Assembly (NCBI GenBank): GCA_002840155.1
Contig: PGZH01000005.1
Coordinates: 284,550 to 348,549 of the forward strand
Direction of reading: 5' to 3'
Length of the DNA stretch: 64,000 bases
Origin: Gammaproteobacteria bacterium HGW-Gammaproteobacteria-13
GTDB lineage: Bacteria > Pseudomonadota > Gammaproteobacteria > Pseudomonadales > Pseudomonadaceae
The notes beneath the pieces are model-generated. The model did no database searches. It saw nothing but the letters and a program-made list of their open reading frames with translations, and had not been told where the DNA came from. This document shows positions 55,158 through 64,000 of the stretch, in pieces. Numbering within the stretch: position 1 is the first letter of the stretch; each line of letters opens with the position of its first letter. The position numbers were made by a program, and so were the translations under genes.

Positions 55158-56228
55158 TTAGCCAACAGCCTGCAAGCTGCGCCGGGAACACTTGTTGGCA
55201 TACATCGCAGCATCCGCCTGGGTCAGCAACTGCTCCAGGCTTTGATCGGCCTGCAACGACGACTCCGCCGTGCCCACGCTTAACGACAATGGCCGCCCGG
55301 TGCGTTGCTGAAAGGTCTGCAATGCCCTGTCCAGACGCGCCAGCACTTCTTCACTGCTGCTGTAATGGCTGGCCAGCACCACGAACTCGTCGCCGCCAAT
55401 CCGCGCCACCACATCGGTGGTGCGAAACAGCGATTTGAGCAGATCGGCTGCATCGACCAACATGCCATCGCCGGCAGCATGACCGAAACGGTCGTTGGCC
55501 AGCTTCAGGTAGTCCAGGTCGACATACAGCAACAGGCTACGTCCCCGCCGCCTACGCGCGACTTGCAACTCGCGCTCAGCCAGCAGCAGGAAGCCACGGC
55601 GGTTGTACAAACCAGTCAGCTCATCAGTCAACGACATCTGCCGCACCAGCTGTTCGGCGCGCAGACGCTCAGCTACCTCGTCTTGCAGCAGTTGGTTGGC
55701 CTGCGCCAGTTGCGCCGTGCGCTCCTCGACACGGCGCTCCAGTTCGGCATATACCTGGACATTCTCCAGGGCCACCGAAGTCGCATCGGCCAGAGCTTGT
55801 AGCATCTCGACCTGATCGGCTGTGGCGCGGTACTGACTGGCCCAGTAAGTGCCAATCGCACCAATGGGTTCCAGGGTGCGGATCGGCACCATAACCAGGC
55901 TTTTGACGAAGGTAGGTCGATAGGCGGCGTGGGGAATCCGCTCATCCTGATAGATGTCTTCGATCACCGTGGCCTGACGGTTGAGCATGGCCCAACCGCT
56001 GATGCAGGCCTGCAGAGGAAAACGCTGACCTTTCCATAACGGACAGATGGCATCTTCATCGCGGTAAAAGCACTGCTTGCCATCACGCAAGACAAAGGTG
56101 GCGCCATCGGCTCCCACCAGTTCACGCGCGGCGTGGCGCACCACCTCGGCAACAGCATCCAGATCCCTTGCCATGGACAACTCCTGCACGGCCCGAATCA
56201 GCCGCTTTGCATGGTTTCCGCAGGTCAT
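55158..56228 (-). CDS. GAF-GGDEF diguanylate cyclase
   Basis: This 356-residue protein has an N-terminal GAF sensor domain (about residues 10-165, with CISGWAMLNRQATVIEDI), a coiled-coil linker (ELERRVEERTAQLAQANQLL), and a C-terminal GGDEF domain. The latter has an intact RIGGDEF signature and LTDELTGLYNRRGF, so it probably makes cyclic di-GMP. No I-site RxxD is obvious five residues upstream. It is cytoplasmic. GAGGT five bases before ATG 56228 favours this start; 56261 is an alternative. Confidence 0.88.
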   Translation of the reverse strand: MTCGNHAKRLIRAVQELSMARDLDAVAEVVRHAARELVGADGATFVLRDGKQCFYRDEDAICPLWKGQRFPLQACISGWAMLNRQATVIEDIYQDERIPHAAYRPTFVKSLVMVPIRTLEPIGAIGTYWASQYRATADQVEMLQALADATSVALENVQVYAELERRVEERTAQLAQANQLLQDEVAERLRAEQLVRQMSLTDELTGLYNRRGFLLLAERELQVARRRRGRSLLLYVDLDYLKLANDRFGHAAGDGMLVDAADLLKSLFRTTDVVARIGGDEFVVLASHYSSSEEVLARLDRALQTFQQRTGRPLSLSVGTAESSLQADQSLEQLLTQADAAMYANKCSRRSLQAVG

Positions 56229-56298
56229 GGAACACCTCGTCTGGCCGGGTAGATTGGCCATTCGCCTTGTAAGCTATCACTTACAAAGATAGCAGCAA

Positions 56299-56691
56299 TC
56301 AGTCGGCACGCGATGGCGACAACAGCTCGATTTTGTAGCCATCCGGGTCTTCGACAAAGGCCAGGATGCTGGTGCCGTGCTTCATCGGCCCTGGCTCACG
56401 GGTGATCTTGCCGCCGCGGGTGCGAATGTCTTCGCAGGCCTTGTACACATCGGCTACTTCCAGGGCGATATGGCCGTAGCCAGTGCCCAGCTCGTAACTC
56501 TCCACGCCCCAGTTGTGGGTCAGCTCGATCACGCTGTTGTGCGCCTCATCGCCGTAACCGACGAAGGCCAGGGTGAACTGCCCTTCTGGGTAGTCTTTGC
56601 GACGTAGCAGGGTCATGCCCAGCACTTCGGTGTAGAACGCGATGGATTTATCCAGATCGCCGACGCGCAGCATGGTGTGCAGCAGTCTCAT
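56299..56691 (-). CDS. gloA: Lactoylglutathione lyase (glyoxalase I)
   Basis: This 130-residue metalloenzyme isomerises the methylglyoxal-glutathione hemithioacetal. Metal ligands His5, a Glu in [10 protein letters not shown], a His in YGHIALEV and a Glu in GYKIELLS are all present, spaced as in the short Ni2+-type GloA. The start at 56691 has AGGAG seven bases upstream; six more codons in frame have no such site. Confidence 0.95.
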   Translation of the reverse strand: MRLLHTMLRVGDLDKSIAFYTEVLGMTLLRRKDYPEGQFTLAFVGYGDEAHNSVIELTHNWGVESYELGTGYGHIALEVADVYKACEDIRTRGGKITREPGPMKHGTSILAFVEDPDGYKIELLSPSRAD

Positions 56692-56735
56692 CAGGTGTCT
56701 CCTCATCATTGCCCATCTTGCGGGCTTATAAATGC

Positions 56736-56760
56736 AAACCCCGGCTTATGGCCGGGGTTT
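56736..56760 (-). terminator. Terminator of argG
   Basis: AAACCCCGGC (56736-56745), loop TTATG, GCCGGGGTTT (56751-56760). It lies directly downstream of argG on the minus strand. Confidence 0.75.
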
Positions 56761-56785
56761 GGTGTGGCTCAGATGCTCAAGTCTA

Positions 56786-58003
56786 TCAGAGCATCCTGCG
56801 CCCTTTGCCCGCCGCAATGCGCATGCGCAGGGCGTTGAGCTTGATAAAGCCACCAGCGTCAGCCTGATTGTAGGCGCCGCCATCTTCTTCGAAGGTGGCG
56901 ATATTGGCGTCGAACAGCGAGTCATCGGACTTGCGACCAGTGATGATCACATTGCCCTTGTACAGCTTCATCCGCACCACGCCGTTCACGTTGGCTTGGG
57001 AGGCGTCGATCATCTGTTGCAGCATCAGACGCTCAGGGCTCCACCAGAAACCGTTGTAGATCAGGCTGGCGTATTTCGGCATCAGCTCGTCTTTCAGGTG
57101 AGCGACTTCGCGGTCCAGGGTGATCGACTCAATGGCGCGGTGGCCCTTGAGCATGATGGTACCGCCGGGGGTCTCGTAGCAGCCACGGGACTTCATGCCG
57201 ACAAAACGGTTTTCGACGATATCCAGACGGCCGATACCGTTCTCGCCGCCGATGCGGTTCAATTCAGCCAGCACGGTGGCCGGGCTCATTTCCTTGCCGT
57301 CGATGGCAACGATGTCGCCCTTGCGGTAGGTCAGCTCGATATAGGTCGGTGCGTCTGGCGCGGCCTCGGGGGAGACAGTCCATTTCCACATATCTTCTTC
57401 GTGCTCGGTCCAGGTGTCTTCCAGCACGCCGCCTTCATAGGAGATGTGCAGCAGGTTGGCATCCATGGAGTACGGCGACTTCTTCTTGCCGTGACGCTCG
57501 ATCGGGATGGCGTGCTTCTCGGCGTAGTCCATCAGCTTCTCGCGCGACAGCAGGTCCCACTCGCGCCATGGGGCGATCACTTTCACACCCGGCTTCAGCG
57601 CATAGGCACCCAGCTCGAAACGCACCTGGTCGTTACCTTTGCCGGTGGCGCCGTGGGAGATGGCGTCGGCGCCGGTCTCGTTGGCGATTTCGATCAGGCG
57701 CTTGGCGATCAGCGGGCGGGCAATCGAGGTGCCCAGCAGGTATTCGCCTTCGTAGACGGTGTTGGCGCGGAACATCGGGTAGACGAAATCGCGCACGAAT
57801 TCTTCGCGCAGGTCGTCGATGTAGATTTCCTTAACGCCCATGGCCTGAGCCTTGGCGCGTGCCGGCTCGACTTCCTCACCCTGGCCGAGATCCGCGGTGA
57901 AGGTCACCACTTCGCAGTTATAGGTATCTTGCAGCCACTTGAGGATCACGGAAGTGTCCAGGCCACCGGAATATGCCAGGACTACCTTGTTTACGTCGGC
58001 CAT
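56786..58003 (-). CDS. argG: Argininosuccinate synthase
   Basis: This 405-residue enzyme condenses citrulline and aspartate with ATP in arginine synthesis. The PP-loop [10 protein letters not shown] is at residues 9-18, with [15 protein letters not shown] and [17 protein letters not shown] further on. The start at 58003 follows GGAG eight bases upstream; the frame is open further upstream but without conserved sequence. The order argG, motY, pyrC, rnt is that of P. aeruginosa. Confidence 0.97.
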   Translation of the reverse strand: MADVNKVVLAYSGGLDTSVILKWLQDTYNCEVVTFTADLGQGEEVEPARAKAQAMGVKEIYIDDLREEFVRDFVYPMFRANTVYEGEYLLGTSIARPLIAKRLIEIANETGADAISHGATGKGNDQVRFELGAYALKPGVKVIAPWREWDLLSREKLMDYAEKHAIPIERHGKKKSPYSMDANLLHISYEGGVLEDTWTEHEEDMWKWTVSPEAAPDAPTYIELTYRKGDIVAIDGKEMSPATVLAELNRIGGENGIGRLDIVENRFVGMKSRGCYETPGGTIMLKGHRAIESITLDREVAHLKDELMPKYASLIYNGFWWSPERLMLQQMIDASQANVNGVVRMKLYKGNVIITGRKSDDSLFDANIATFEEDGGAYNQADAGGFIKLNALRMRIAAGKGRRML

Positions 58004-58134
58004 GCCATCAACTCCACGGGGTTGTGCGGGAAAACCGACGATTCTACTGCCCATGCCGCCTGATTTACAGAGGCGCGACAGCTTGTGACGACCAAGCGAC
58101 GGATAATTGTTGGACAACAGACCAATAGCCGGAG

Positions 58135-59052
58135 CTAGGAGGTGGCCGCAGGATCAGTCGCTTCAGGCGCTGGAGCAGGTGCAGGCGGCACCGCAGCTTC
58201 CGGTACTCGATCGAGGAGAATGGTTACCCGACGATTCTTTGCCCGATTGGCCTCATTGTTGTTCGGTGCCACCGGGTAGCGCTCGCCATGAAAGCGCATG
58301 GTGATCTGCTCGGCGGGAATGCCGTTGGCCTTGAGGTATTCCATCACCGCCAGCGCACGGCGGCGCGACAAGTCGCGGTTGGTCAGGCGATTGCCGCCAT
58401 TGTCGGCATGCCCATCAAGCTGGATGCGATTGACGCTGGGATCGGCCTTGAGAAAGCTGAGGATGATATCCAGCTTAGCCTGGGCCAGCGGCTCCAGGTC
58501 GATACCGCCACCCGGAAAACCGACCTGGCTTTTGCGCACCTGATCGAAATTCACCGGCAGCAGTTTGGCCGTGCAATCCAGGTACTCGTTATAGGCCTTG
58601 TTGAATTTGGCCGGCAGCAAGCGCACTTCAACCGCATCACCGCCCATCGCCGCACGATGGCGCACCACGGGGCTGCGCCCTTCCAACAGGCCAGTGAGTA
58701 AGCGCGTGCCCTGCTCCTGGGAACTGTTGAACAGCACCTCGGCGGGCACCACGCTGACCGAGCCCAGGTTGATATCACCGCGCCCCGGCTGCCAGGGTGC
58801 AGCAGCCGCCAGCAAGGTGGCATTGCCGGCACCCAGCCAGCGCTCACGGGCTTTCAGACTGAAGGTGACCTGCTCGCCAGCCCGGCGTACAAACACCCCG
58901 GAGCCGAAATCGGTGATGGGTTGCGACAAACGGCACTCGAACTGATCGCCTTCGACCTGCCACTCGATCTTCTCCAGACGAGTCTGGAAGCTGATGGCCA
59001 GGACGGGCTGGCTTGCCAGCAGGCAAAGCACCGCGAGTGGGTAGGGTCGCAC
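58135..59052 (-). CDS. motY: Sodium-type flagellar stator ring protein MotY
   Basis: This 305-residue periplasmic protein has a signal peptide (cleavage after VLA). An N-terminal MotY beta domain covers about residues 20-170 ([24 protein letters not shown]), and a C-terminal OmpA peptidoglycan-binding domain contains [19 protein letters not shown] and NRRVTILL. It forms part of the T-ring that holds the stators in polar flagella; in P. aeruginosa MotY (PA3526) is needed for torque. The neighbours argG and pyrC support the assignment. Confidence 0.9.
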   Translation of the reverse strand: MRPYPLAVLCLLASQPVLAISFQTRLEKIEWQVEGDQFECRLSQPITDFGSGVFVRRAGEQVTFSLKARERWLGAGNATLLAAAAPWQPGRGDINLGSVSVVPAEVLFNSSQEQGTRLLTGLLEGRSPVVRHRAAMGGDAVEVRLLPAKFNKAYNEYLDCTAKLLPVNFDQVRKSQVGFPGGGIDLEPLAQAKLDIILSFLKADPSVNRIQLDGHADNGGNRLTNRDLSRRRALAVMEYLKANGIPAEQITMRFHGERYPVAPNNNEANRAKNRRVTILLDRVPEAAVPPAPAPAPEATDPAATS

Positions 59053-59257
59053 GACAGACTCCAGGGAATACGGCTTACCCTCTGTCTATCGGTGCCACGG
59101 CGGAAAACTTGAGCAGCGCTTTATGCCTCTTCTGCAGGCAGGGCCGCAGCACAACCCGGCCTTCAGTCAGCTTTACCTGTCGCGCCCGCTTTCAACGTGC
59201 TGCCACGGGGCTTTTCCGGTAGCATTCTCGCCACGTTTTGCCCGCCTGGAAGCTTCC

Positions 59258-60304
59258 ATGACTGACCGCCTTACCCTGCTGCGTCCCGACGACTGGCACA
59301 TCCACCTGCGCGACGGTGGCGTTCTGCCGCATACCGTTGCCGATGTAGCCCGCACCTTCGGCCGCGCCATCATCATGCCCAACCTGGTGCCGCCGGTACG
59401 CAATGCCAGCGAAGCCGATGCCTATCGCCAGCGCATTCTCAGCGCCCGCCCTGCCGGTAGCCGTTTCGAACCGCTGATGGTGCTGTACCTCACTGACCTG
59501 ACCCAGCCTGACGATGTGCGTACGGCCAAAGCCTCGGGCTTTGTACATGCGGCCAAGCTCTACCCGGCCGGCGCGACCACCAACTCCGATTCTGGCGTGA
59601 CCAGCATCGACAAGATTTTCCCGGTGCTCGAAGCCATGGCCGAAGTCGGCCTGCCGCTGCTGGTGCACGGCGAAGTGACGCGCAGCGAGATCGATGTTTT
59701 CGACCGCGAGAAGGTGTTTATTGGTGAACACCTGAGCCGTGTGGTCGAGCGTTTCCCGACCCTCAAAGTGGTGTTCGAGCACATCACCACCCGCGATGCG
59801 GTGGAGTTTGTGCAAAGTGCATCGGCCAACGTCGGCGCCACCATCACTGCCCATCACCTGCTGTACAACCGCAACCATATGCTGGTTGGCGGTATTCGCC
59901 CGCACTTCTATTGCCTGCCGATCCTCAAGCGCAACACCCACCAGGACGCGCTGCTGGATGCGGCCACCAGCGGCAATGCCAAGTTCTTCCTCGGCACCGA
60001 CTCGGCGCCGCACGCCAAGCATGCCAAAGAAGCCGCCTGCGGCTGCGCCGGTTGCTACACCGCTTATGCAGCCATCGAGCTGTATGCCGAGGCCTTCGAG
60101 CAGCGCAATGCGCTGGACAAACTGGAAGCCTTCGCCAGCCTCAACGGCCCGGACTTCTACGGCCTGCCGCGCAACAGCGACAGCATCACCTTGGTGCGTG
60201 AAGACTGGACCGCACCGGCCAGCCTGCCGCTGGGCGAGCAAACCGTTATCCCGCTGCGCGCCGGTGAAACCCTGCGCTGGCGCCTGCTGGAGCGCCAAGC
60301 GTGA
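59258..60304 (+). CDS. pyrC: Dihydroorotase
   Basis: This 348-residue class II dihydroorotase catalyses the ring closure of carbamoyl aspartate in pyrimidine synthesis. It has the zinc ligands His14 and His16 in [10 protein letters not shown], the carboxylated Lys100 in [17 protein letters not shown], and the catalytic Asp in LGTDSAPH. The start at 59258 matches family length; the ORF continues upstream in non-conserved sequence. It overlaps rnt by four bases. Confidence 0.97.
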   Translation: MTDRLTLLRPDDWHIHLRDGGVLPHTVADVARTFGRAIIMPNLVPPVRNASEADAYRQRILSARPAGSRFEPLMVLYLTDLTQPDDVRTAKASGFVHAAKLYPAGATTNSDSGVTSIDKIFPVLEAMAEVGLPLLVHGEVTRSEIDVFDREKVFIGEHLSRVVERFPTLKVVFEHITTRDAVEFVQSASANVGATITAHHLLYNRNHMLVGGIRPHFYCLPILKRNTHQDALLDAATSGNAKFFLGTDSAPHAKHAKEAACGCAGCYTAYAAIELYAEAFEQRNALDKLEAFASLNGPDFYGLPRNSDSITLVREDWTAPASLPLGEQTVIPLRAGETLRWRLLERQA

Positions 60305-60975
60305 GTGAAGACCTGTACGACGACGAAGCCGAAAGCGGTAGCCACTCAGGCCCGCGTCACCCGATGGCCGCGCGCTTTCGTGGCTACCTGCCGGTAGTCG
60401 TGGACGTGGAAACCGGTGGGTTCAACTGCGCCACCGATGCCCTGCTGGAAATTGCTGCCACCACCATCGGCATGGACGAAGGTGGTTTCCTCTACCCGGA
60501 GCACACCCAGTTCTTCCGCATCGAGCCGTTTGAAGGCGCGAATATCGAACAGGCTGCGCTGGACTTCACCGGGATCAAGCTTGATCACCCGCTGCGCATG
60601 GCCGTCACCGAAGAACACGCACTGACGGAAATCTTCCGTGGCCTGCGCAAATCGCTGAAAGCCAACAGCTGCAAGCGAGCGATCCTGGTCGGCCACAACA
60701 GCAGCTTCGACCTGGGCTTCCTCAATGCCGCGGTAAACCGCACCGGCATCAAGCGCAACCCGTTCCACCCCTTCTCCAGCTTCGACACTGCCACCCTGGC
60801 CGGCCTTGCCTATGGCCAGACCGTATTGGCCAAGGCCTGCCAGGCCGCCGGTATCGATTTTGACGGCAAGGAAGCGCACTCGGCCCGCTACGACACCGAG
60901 AAGACTGCCGAGCTGTTTTGCGGCATCGTCAATCGTTGGAAAGAGATGGGTGGTTGGATGGATTTCGACGACTGA
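60301..60975 (+). CDS. rnt: Ribonuclease T
   Basis: This 224-residue DEDD-family 3'-5' exonuclease trims tRNA and 5S/23S rRNA 3' ends. It has Exo [11 protein letters not shown], Exo [14 protein letters not shown] and Exo [18 protein letters not shown]. It starts with GTG at 60301, overlapping the pyrC stop (GTGA). It is the last gene before a REP-like palindrome. Confidence 0.96.
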   Translation: MSEDLYDDEAESGSHSGPRHPMAARFRGYLPVVVDVETGGFNCATDALLEIAATTIGMDEGGFLYPEHTQFFRIEPFEGANIEQAALDFTGIKLDHPLRMAVTEEHALTEIFRGLRKSLKANSCKRAILVGHNSSFDLGFLNAAVNRTGIKRNPFHPFSSFDTATLAGLAYGQTVLAKACQAAGIDFDGKEAHSARYDTEKTAELFCGIVNRWKEMGGWMDFDD

Positions 60976-60978
60976 GGA

Positions 60979-61045
60979 GTAGCCCGGATGTAATCCGGGG
61001 CGATTCGTCACAATAGAAACCGCTCCCGGATTGCATCCGGGCTAC
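60979..61045. repeat. REP-like palindromic element
   Basis: GTAGCCCGGATGTAATCCGG (60979-60998) and, inverted, CCCGGATTGCATCCGGGCTA (61025-61044) flank a 25-base spacer. The arms complement each other with one mismatch and each holds a short internal palindrome. The motif is a dispersed bacterial intergenic repeat. Confidence 0.75.
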
Positions 61046-61070
61046 CCAAATGCCGTTAATCTGGGCAAAT

Positions 61071-61109
61071 AAAAAACGCCGCAATCCCAATGGGAATCGC
61101 GGCGTTTTT
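61071..61109. terminator. Bidirectional terminator between rnt and the glutamate dehydrogenase gene
   Basis: An A tract with CGCCGCAATCCC (61078-61088 region) pairs with GGGAATCGCGGCG and then a T tract (to 61109). It serves the convergent genes. Confidence 0.88.
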
Positions 61110-61228
61110 CGTAGTGAGTCGGTTGGGGCGGGCGGCGTTCCGTTGAGGCGCGTAGCGACGAAGCCCAACACGTCATGCCATCACCTGTTGGCAATGGCCC
61201 GAATTGCCTCCGGGCCATCACTGTCACA

Positions 61229-64000
61229 TCAAGCGCTTTGCGCCAGGTCCATCAACTCGCGGTTCGCCACGGCATACATGGCGTAATCGGTGTTGGTGGC
61301 CGCGCGCAGCTCGCCGAGCATGACCTTCCAGCGGTCCACCAGACGGCGGTGCTGATCCAGCCACACGCCGACCCGCTCTTCGATATCCGCCGGGCCTTCG
61401 GCCATTTGCAGTACCGACACTGTGATGGCGCGTTGCTGCCAGTCCAGATCATCGCGGAAGGCTTCACGGGCCAGCGCTTGCCAGTTGTTTTCCACCGGCA
61501 GGCTGGTGATCTGCTGCAGGTACCAGGACAGCTCCAGCGAACCGCCAATGGCAAAGTACGCCGCTGCAACGCGATCCGGCTCCTGCCCAGTCACGTCCGA
61601 CGCTTCGATGATCGGCAACAGGGTGTACAGATGGCTGGTGCCGGCGACCACACGCGCCAGCTCTTCCGGCACACCGGCTTCGACATACGCCTGGAAGCGC
61701 GCCAGCCACTGTTCACGGGCCGGGCCTTCAAGCAGTTCGTCCAAGCGGCCGACCAGTGCTTCGATGCGCGGCGCGAAATGCGCGACATCACGGGCCGCAT
61801 CCAGCTCGTTACGGCGGCTGCGCAGGAACCAGCGGGTCGCACGGCGGCCCAGACGCATCAGCTCGTCCATCAACTGCAACTGCAACTCGGCAGAGACCTG
61901 ATAGTCCAGTGCCTCGATCTGTTTCCACCAGTGCGGCAGGCGGAACAGGTCACGCACGATCACATAGGCGCCGGCGACATTCGCCGCGCTCATGCCGGTG
62001 GACTCCTTCAGGCGCTGCACGAAGGTGATGCCCATATGGTTGACCAGATCGTTAGCGATCTGCGTGCTAACGATTTCGCGCTTGAGGCGATGGCGACGCA
62101 TCGGCTCACCGAACTTCTTCGCCAGCAGCGGCGGGAAGGCAGTTTCCATTTCCCGCGCCAGGTACTCATCGTCAGGCACCAAGGATTTCAGCAGCGATTC
62201 CTTGAGATCAATCTTGCTGTAAGAGATCAGCACCGACAGCTCCGGACGAGTCAGACCCAGGCCGTTAGCAGCGCGCTCGTTGAGTTCGTCATCGGTGGGC
62301 AGGAACTCCAGGGCGCGGTCCAGCTTGCCGGCCGCTTCCAGGGCGTTCATAAGGCGTTTGTACTCACCGACCCGCTCACGCGCACGGCGCTCGGCCAGCG
62401 ACAACGCCTGAGTCTGCTTGTAGTTGTTGCCCAGCACCAGGCCGCCAACCGCGTCGGTCATTTCCACCAGCAGCTTGTTACGCTGCTTGCCGGTCATGTC
62501 GCCAGCGCCGACGATTTCGCCGAGCAGAATCTTGATGTTTACCTCATGGTCAGAACAGTCCACACCACCGGCGTTGTCGATAAAGTCGGTGTTGCTCTTG
62601 CCGCCATTCAAACCGTACTCGACGCGGCCCAGCTGGGTCATACCGAGGTTACCGCCCTCACCCACCACCTTGGCGCGCAGTTCGCGACCGTCCACGCGCA
62701 GCAGGTCGTTGGCCTTGTCGCCAACATCGGCGTGGCTTTCCTTGCTGGATTTCACGTAGGTGCCGATACCGCCGTTCCACAGCAGATCCACCGGCGCCTT
62801 GAGCAAGGCGTTCAGCAGTTCGTTAGGCGCCAGCTTGTCGGCGCTGATGTCGAAGCGCTCTTTCATCTGCGGGCTGATGGCGATGCTTTTGGCGCTGCGC
62901 AGGAAGATCCCGCCGCCCGCCGAAATCAGCTTGGCGTCGTAGTCGGCCCAGCTGGAGCGCGGCAGGTCGAACATGCGCTTACGCTCGACGAAGCTCTTGG
63001 CCGCATCCGGATTCGGGTCGATAAAGATGTGCATATGGTTGAAGGCCGCGACCATCTGCAGGCTTTCCGAGAGCAGCAGACCGTTGCCGAATACATCGCC
63101 AGCCATATCGCCGATGCCGATCACGGTGACGTTGTCCTTCTGCACGTCGATGCCGCGCTCGCGGAAGTGGCGCTGCACCGAGACCCAGCCGCCCTTGGCA
63201 GTGATGCCCATGCCTTTGTGGTCGTAACCAGCCGAGCCGCCCGAGGCGAAGGCATCATCCAGCCAGAAGCCGTATTCAGCAGCAATGCCGTTGGCGATAT
63301 CGGAGAAGGTCGCGGTGCCTTTGTCGGCCGCTACCACCAGGTACGGATCGTCGCCATCGTGGCGCACCACGTTCTGCGGCGGGACCACGGCGCCGTCTTT
63401 CAGGTTGTCGGTGATATCCAGCAGGCCGCTGATAAAGATGCGGTAGCAGGCAATGCCCTCAGCCAGCACATCATCACGGGTGCCGCCGACCGGCATACGC
63501 CGTGGAATAAAGCCGCCCTTGGCGCCCATCGGCACGATGACCGCGTTCTTCACCTGCTGCGCCTTGACCAGGCCCAGCACCTCGGTGCGGAAGTCTTCCT
63601 CACGGTCCGACCAACGCAGGCCGCCACGGGCCACGTCGCCAAAGCGCAGGTGCACGCCTTCGACACGCGGCGAGTAAACGAAGATTTCGAACTTCGGCGT
63701 CGGCCGCGGAATATCCGGAATGGCCCGCGGGTTGAGCTTGAAGCTGAAGTAGCTCTTCGGCGCACCGCTGGCATCGGTCTGGTAGAAGTTGGTGCGCAGG
63801 GTGGCTTTGATCAGGTCCAAGTAGCGGCGCAGGATGCGGTCTTCGTTGAGCACCGCAACGTTGTCCAGCGCAGCCAAAATCGCCTGTTCGAGCTTCTGCT
63901 GCTTGTCTTCCAGGTCATCAGCGGTGAGCTTGCGCGCCAGGTAGAAACGCGTCTTGAACAGGCGCACCAGCTCCTTGGCGATATCGGCGTGGTTGACCAG
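61229..64000 (-). CDS. gdhB: NAD-specific glutamate dehydrogenase, C-terminal part (partial)
   Basis: The 923 residues present are the C-terminal part of the very large (about 180 kDa, roughly 1600-residue) NAD-glutamate dehydrogenase; the 5' end lies right of the window. Recognisable parts are the catalytic region FGDVARGGLRWSDREEDFRTE, KNAVIVPMGAKGGF, the nucleotide-binding GIGDMAGDVFGNG, GIGTYVKSSKESH, and the long helical C-terminal domain. It converts glutamate to 2-oxoglutarate during growth on amino acids. The frame is open to the window edge. Confidence 0.95.
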   Translation of the reverse strand: MVNHADIAKELVRLFKTRFYLARKLTADDLEDKQQKLEQAILAALDNVAVLNEDRILRRYLDLIKATLRTNFYQTDASGAPKSYFSFKLNPRAIPDIPRPTPKFEIFVYSPRVEGVHLRFGDVARGGLRWSDREEDFRTEVLGLVKAQQVKNAVIVPMGAKGGFIPRRMPVGGTRDDVLAEGIACYRIFISGLLDITDNLKDGAVVPPQNVVRHDGDDPYLVVAADKGTATFSDIANGIAAEYGFWLDDAFASGGSAGYDHKGMGITAKGGWVSVQRHFRERGIDVQKDNVTVIGIGDMAGDVFGNGLLLSESLQMVAAFNHMHIFIDPNPDAAKSFVERKRMFDLPRSSWADYDAKLISAGGGIFLRSAKSIAISPQMKERFDISADKLAPNELLNALLKAPVDLLWNGGIGTYVKSSKESHADVGDKANDLLRVDGRELRAKVVGEGGNLGMTQLGRVEYGLNGGKSNTDFIDNAGGVDCSDHEVNIKILLGEIVGAGDMTGKQRNKLLVEMTDAVGGLVLGNNYKQTQALSLAERRARERVGEYKRLMNALEAAGKLDRALEFLPTDDELNERAANGLGLTRPELSVLISYSKIDLKESLLKSLVPDDEYLAREMETAFPPLLAKKFGEPMRRHRLKREIVSTQIANDLVNHMGITFVQRLKESTGMSAANVAGAYVIVRDLFRLPHWWKQIEALDYQVSAELQLQLMDELMRLGRRATRWFLRSRRNELDAARDVAHFAPRIEALVGRLDELLEGPAREQWLARFQAYVEAGVPEELARVVAGTSHLYTLLPIIEASDVTGQEPDRVAAAYFAIGGSLELSWYLQQITSLPVENNWQALAREAFRDDLDWQQRAITVSVLQMAEGPADIEERVGVWLDQHRRLVDRWKVMLGELRAATNTDYAMYAVANRELMDLAQSA

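Overview
The window reads as a Pseudomonas chromosome of the P. aeruginosa/stutzeri/mendocina/alcaligenes broad group. Two kinds of evidence support this. First, there are blocks of genes in the order known from Pseudomonas: rsxABCDGE-nth-small acidic gene, argG/motY/pyrC/rnt, a six-gene Mrp-type antiporter operon with fused A-B subunits, and quiP-DUF2489-SEC-C-YchJ-OmpA-dinG-esterase-OmpA-pdxH-slyB. Second, there is a classic Pseudomonas REP sequence near 18.4 kb. No rRNA, tRNA, IS element or CRISPR array was seen.

1-8415 is the distal end of a chromosomal integron (super-integron). It holds 20 recombination-competent-looking attC sites of about 76 bp and one decayed terminal attC. They separate about 20 AT-rich cassettes, nearly all carrying one small + strand ORF. 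Cassette contents include immunity-like proteins (SUKH-like, Imm45-like), a YcxB-like protein, an LprI-like lysozyme-inhibitor-type protein, an excalibur-domain protein, DUF6547 and DUF4926 proteins, small membrane proteins and unknowns. One cassette family occurs four times, once with its ORF deleted. One cassette has no ORF but a strong stem-loop. The integrase gene is not in the window and should lie to the left.

8.5-16.1 kb is core or near-core: secreted and lipoprotein genes, a YegP-like gene, a GAPDH-family dehydrogenase, an FAD oxidoreductase with a decayed second copy of its 3' end nearby, an OmpA-like protein, and a divergent LysR/SDR pair. 16.1-24.2 kb holds a PLP enzyme, a DMT exporter and the Mrp/Pha/Sha antiporter operon on the minus strand. 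24.5-42 kb holds slyB, pdxH, an OmpA lipoprotein, an EstB-like esterase, an agarase-like glycoside hydrolase, dinG, a CopD-like membrane protein, a collagen-like secreted protein, two tandem OmpA lipoproteins, three SEC-C motifs in two proteins, and quiP (acyl-homoserine-lactone acylase). 42-64 kb holds nadE, dcd, a cold-shock gene, apbC, metG, the rsx electron-transport operon with nth, a GAF-GGDEF cyclase, gloA, argG, motY, pyrC, rnt and the C-terminal part of an NAD-glutamate dehydrogenase running off the right edge.

The most notable irregularities are these: a 37-bp tandem duplication that breaks the rsxC reading frame; integron features (hybrid attC, attC fossil between two genes, repeated small-peptide cassette, degenerate terminal site); and two copies of a structured intergenic repeat whose arms differ in sequence but keep complementarity.
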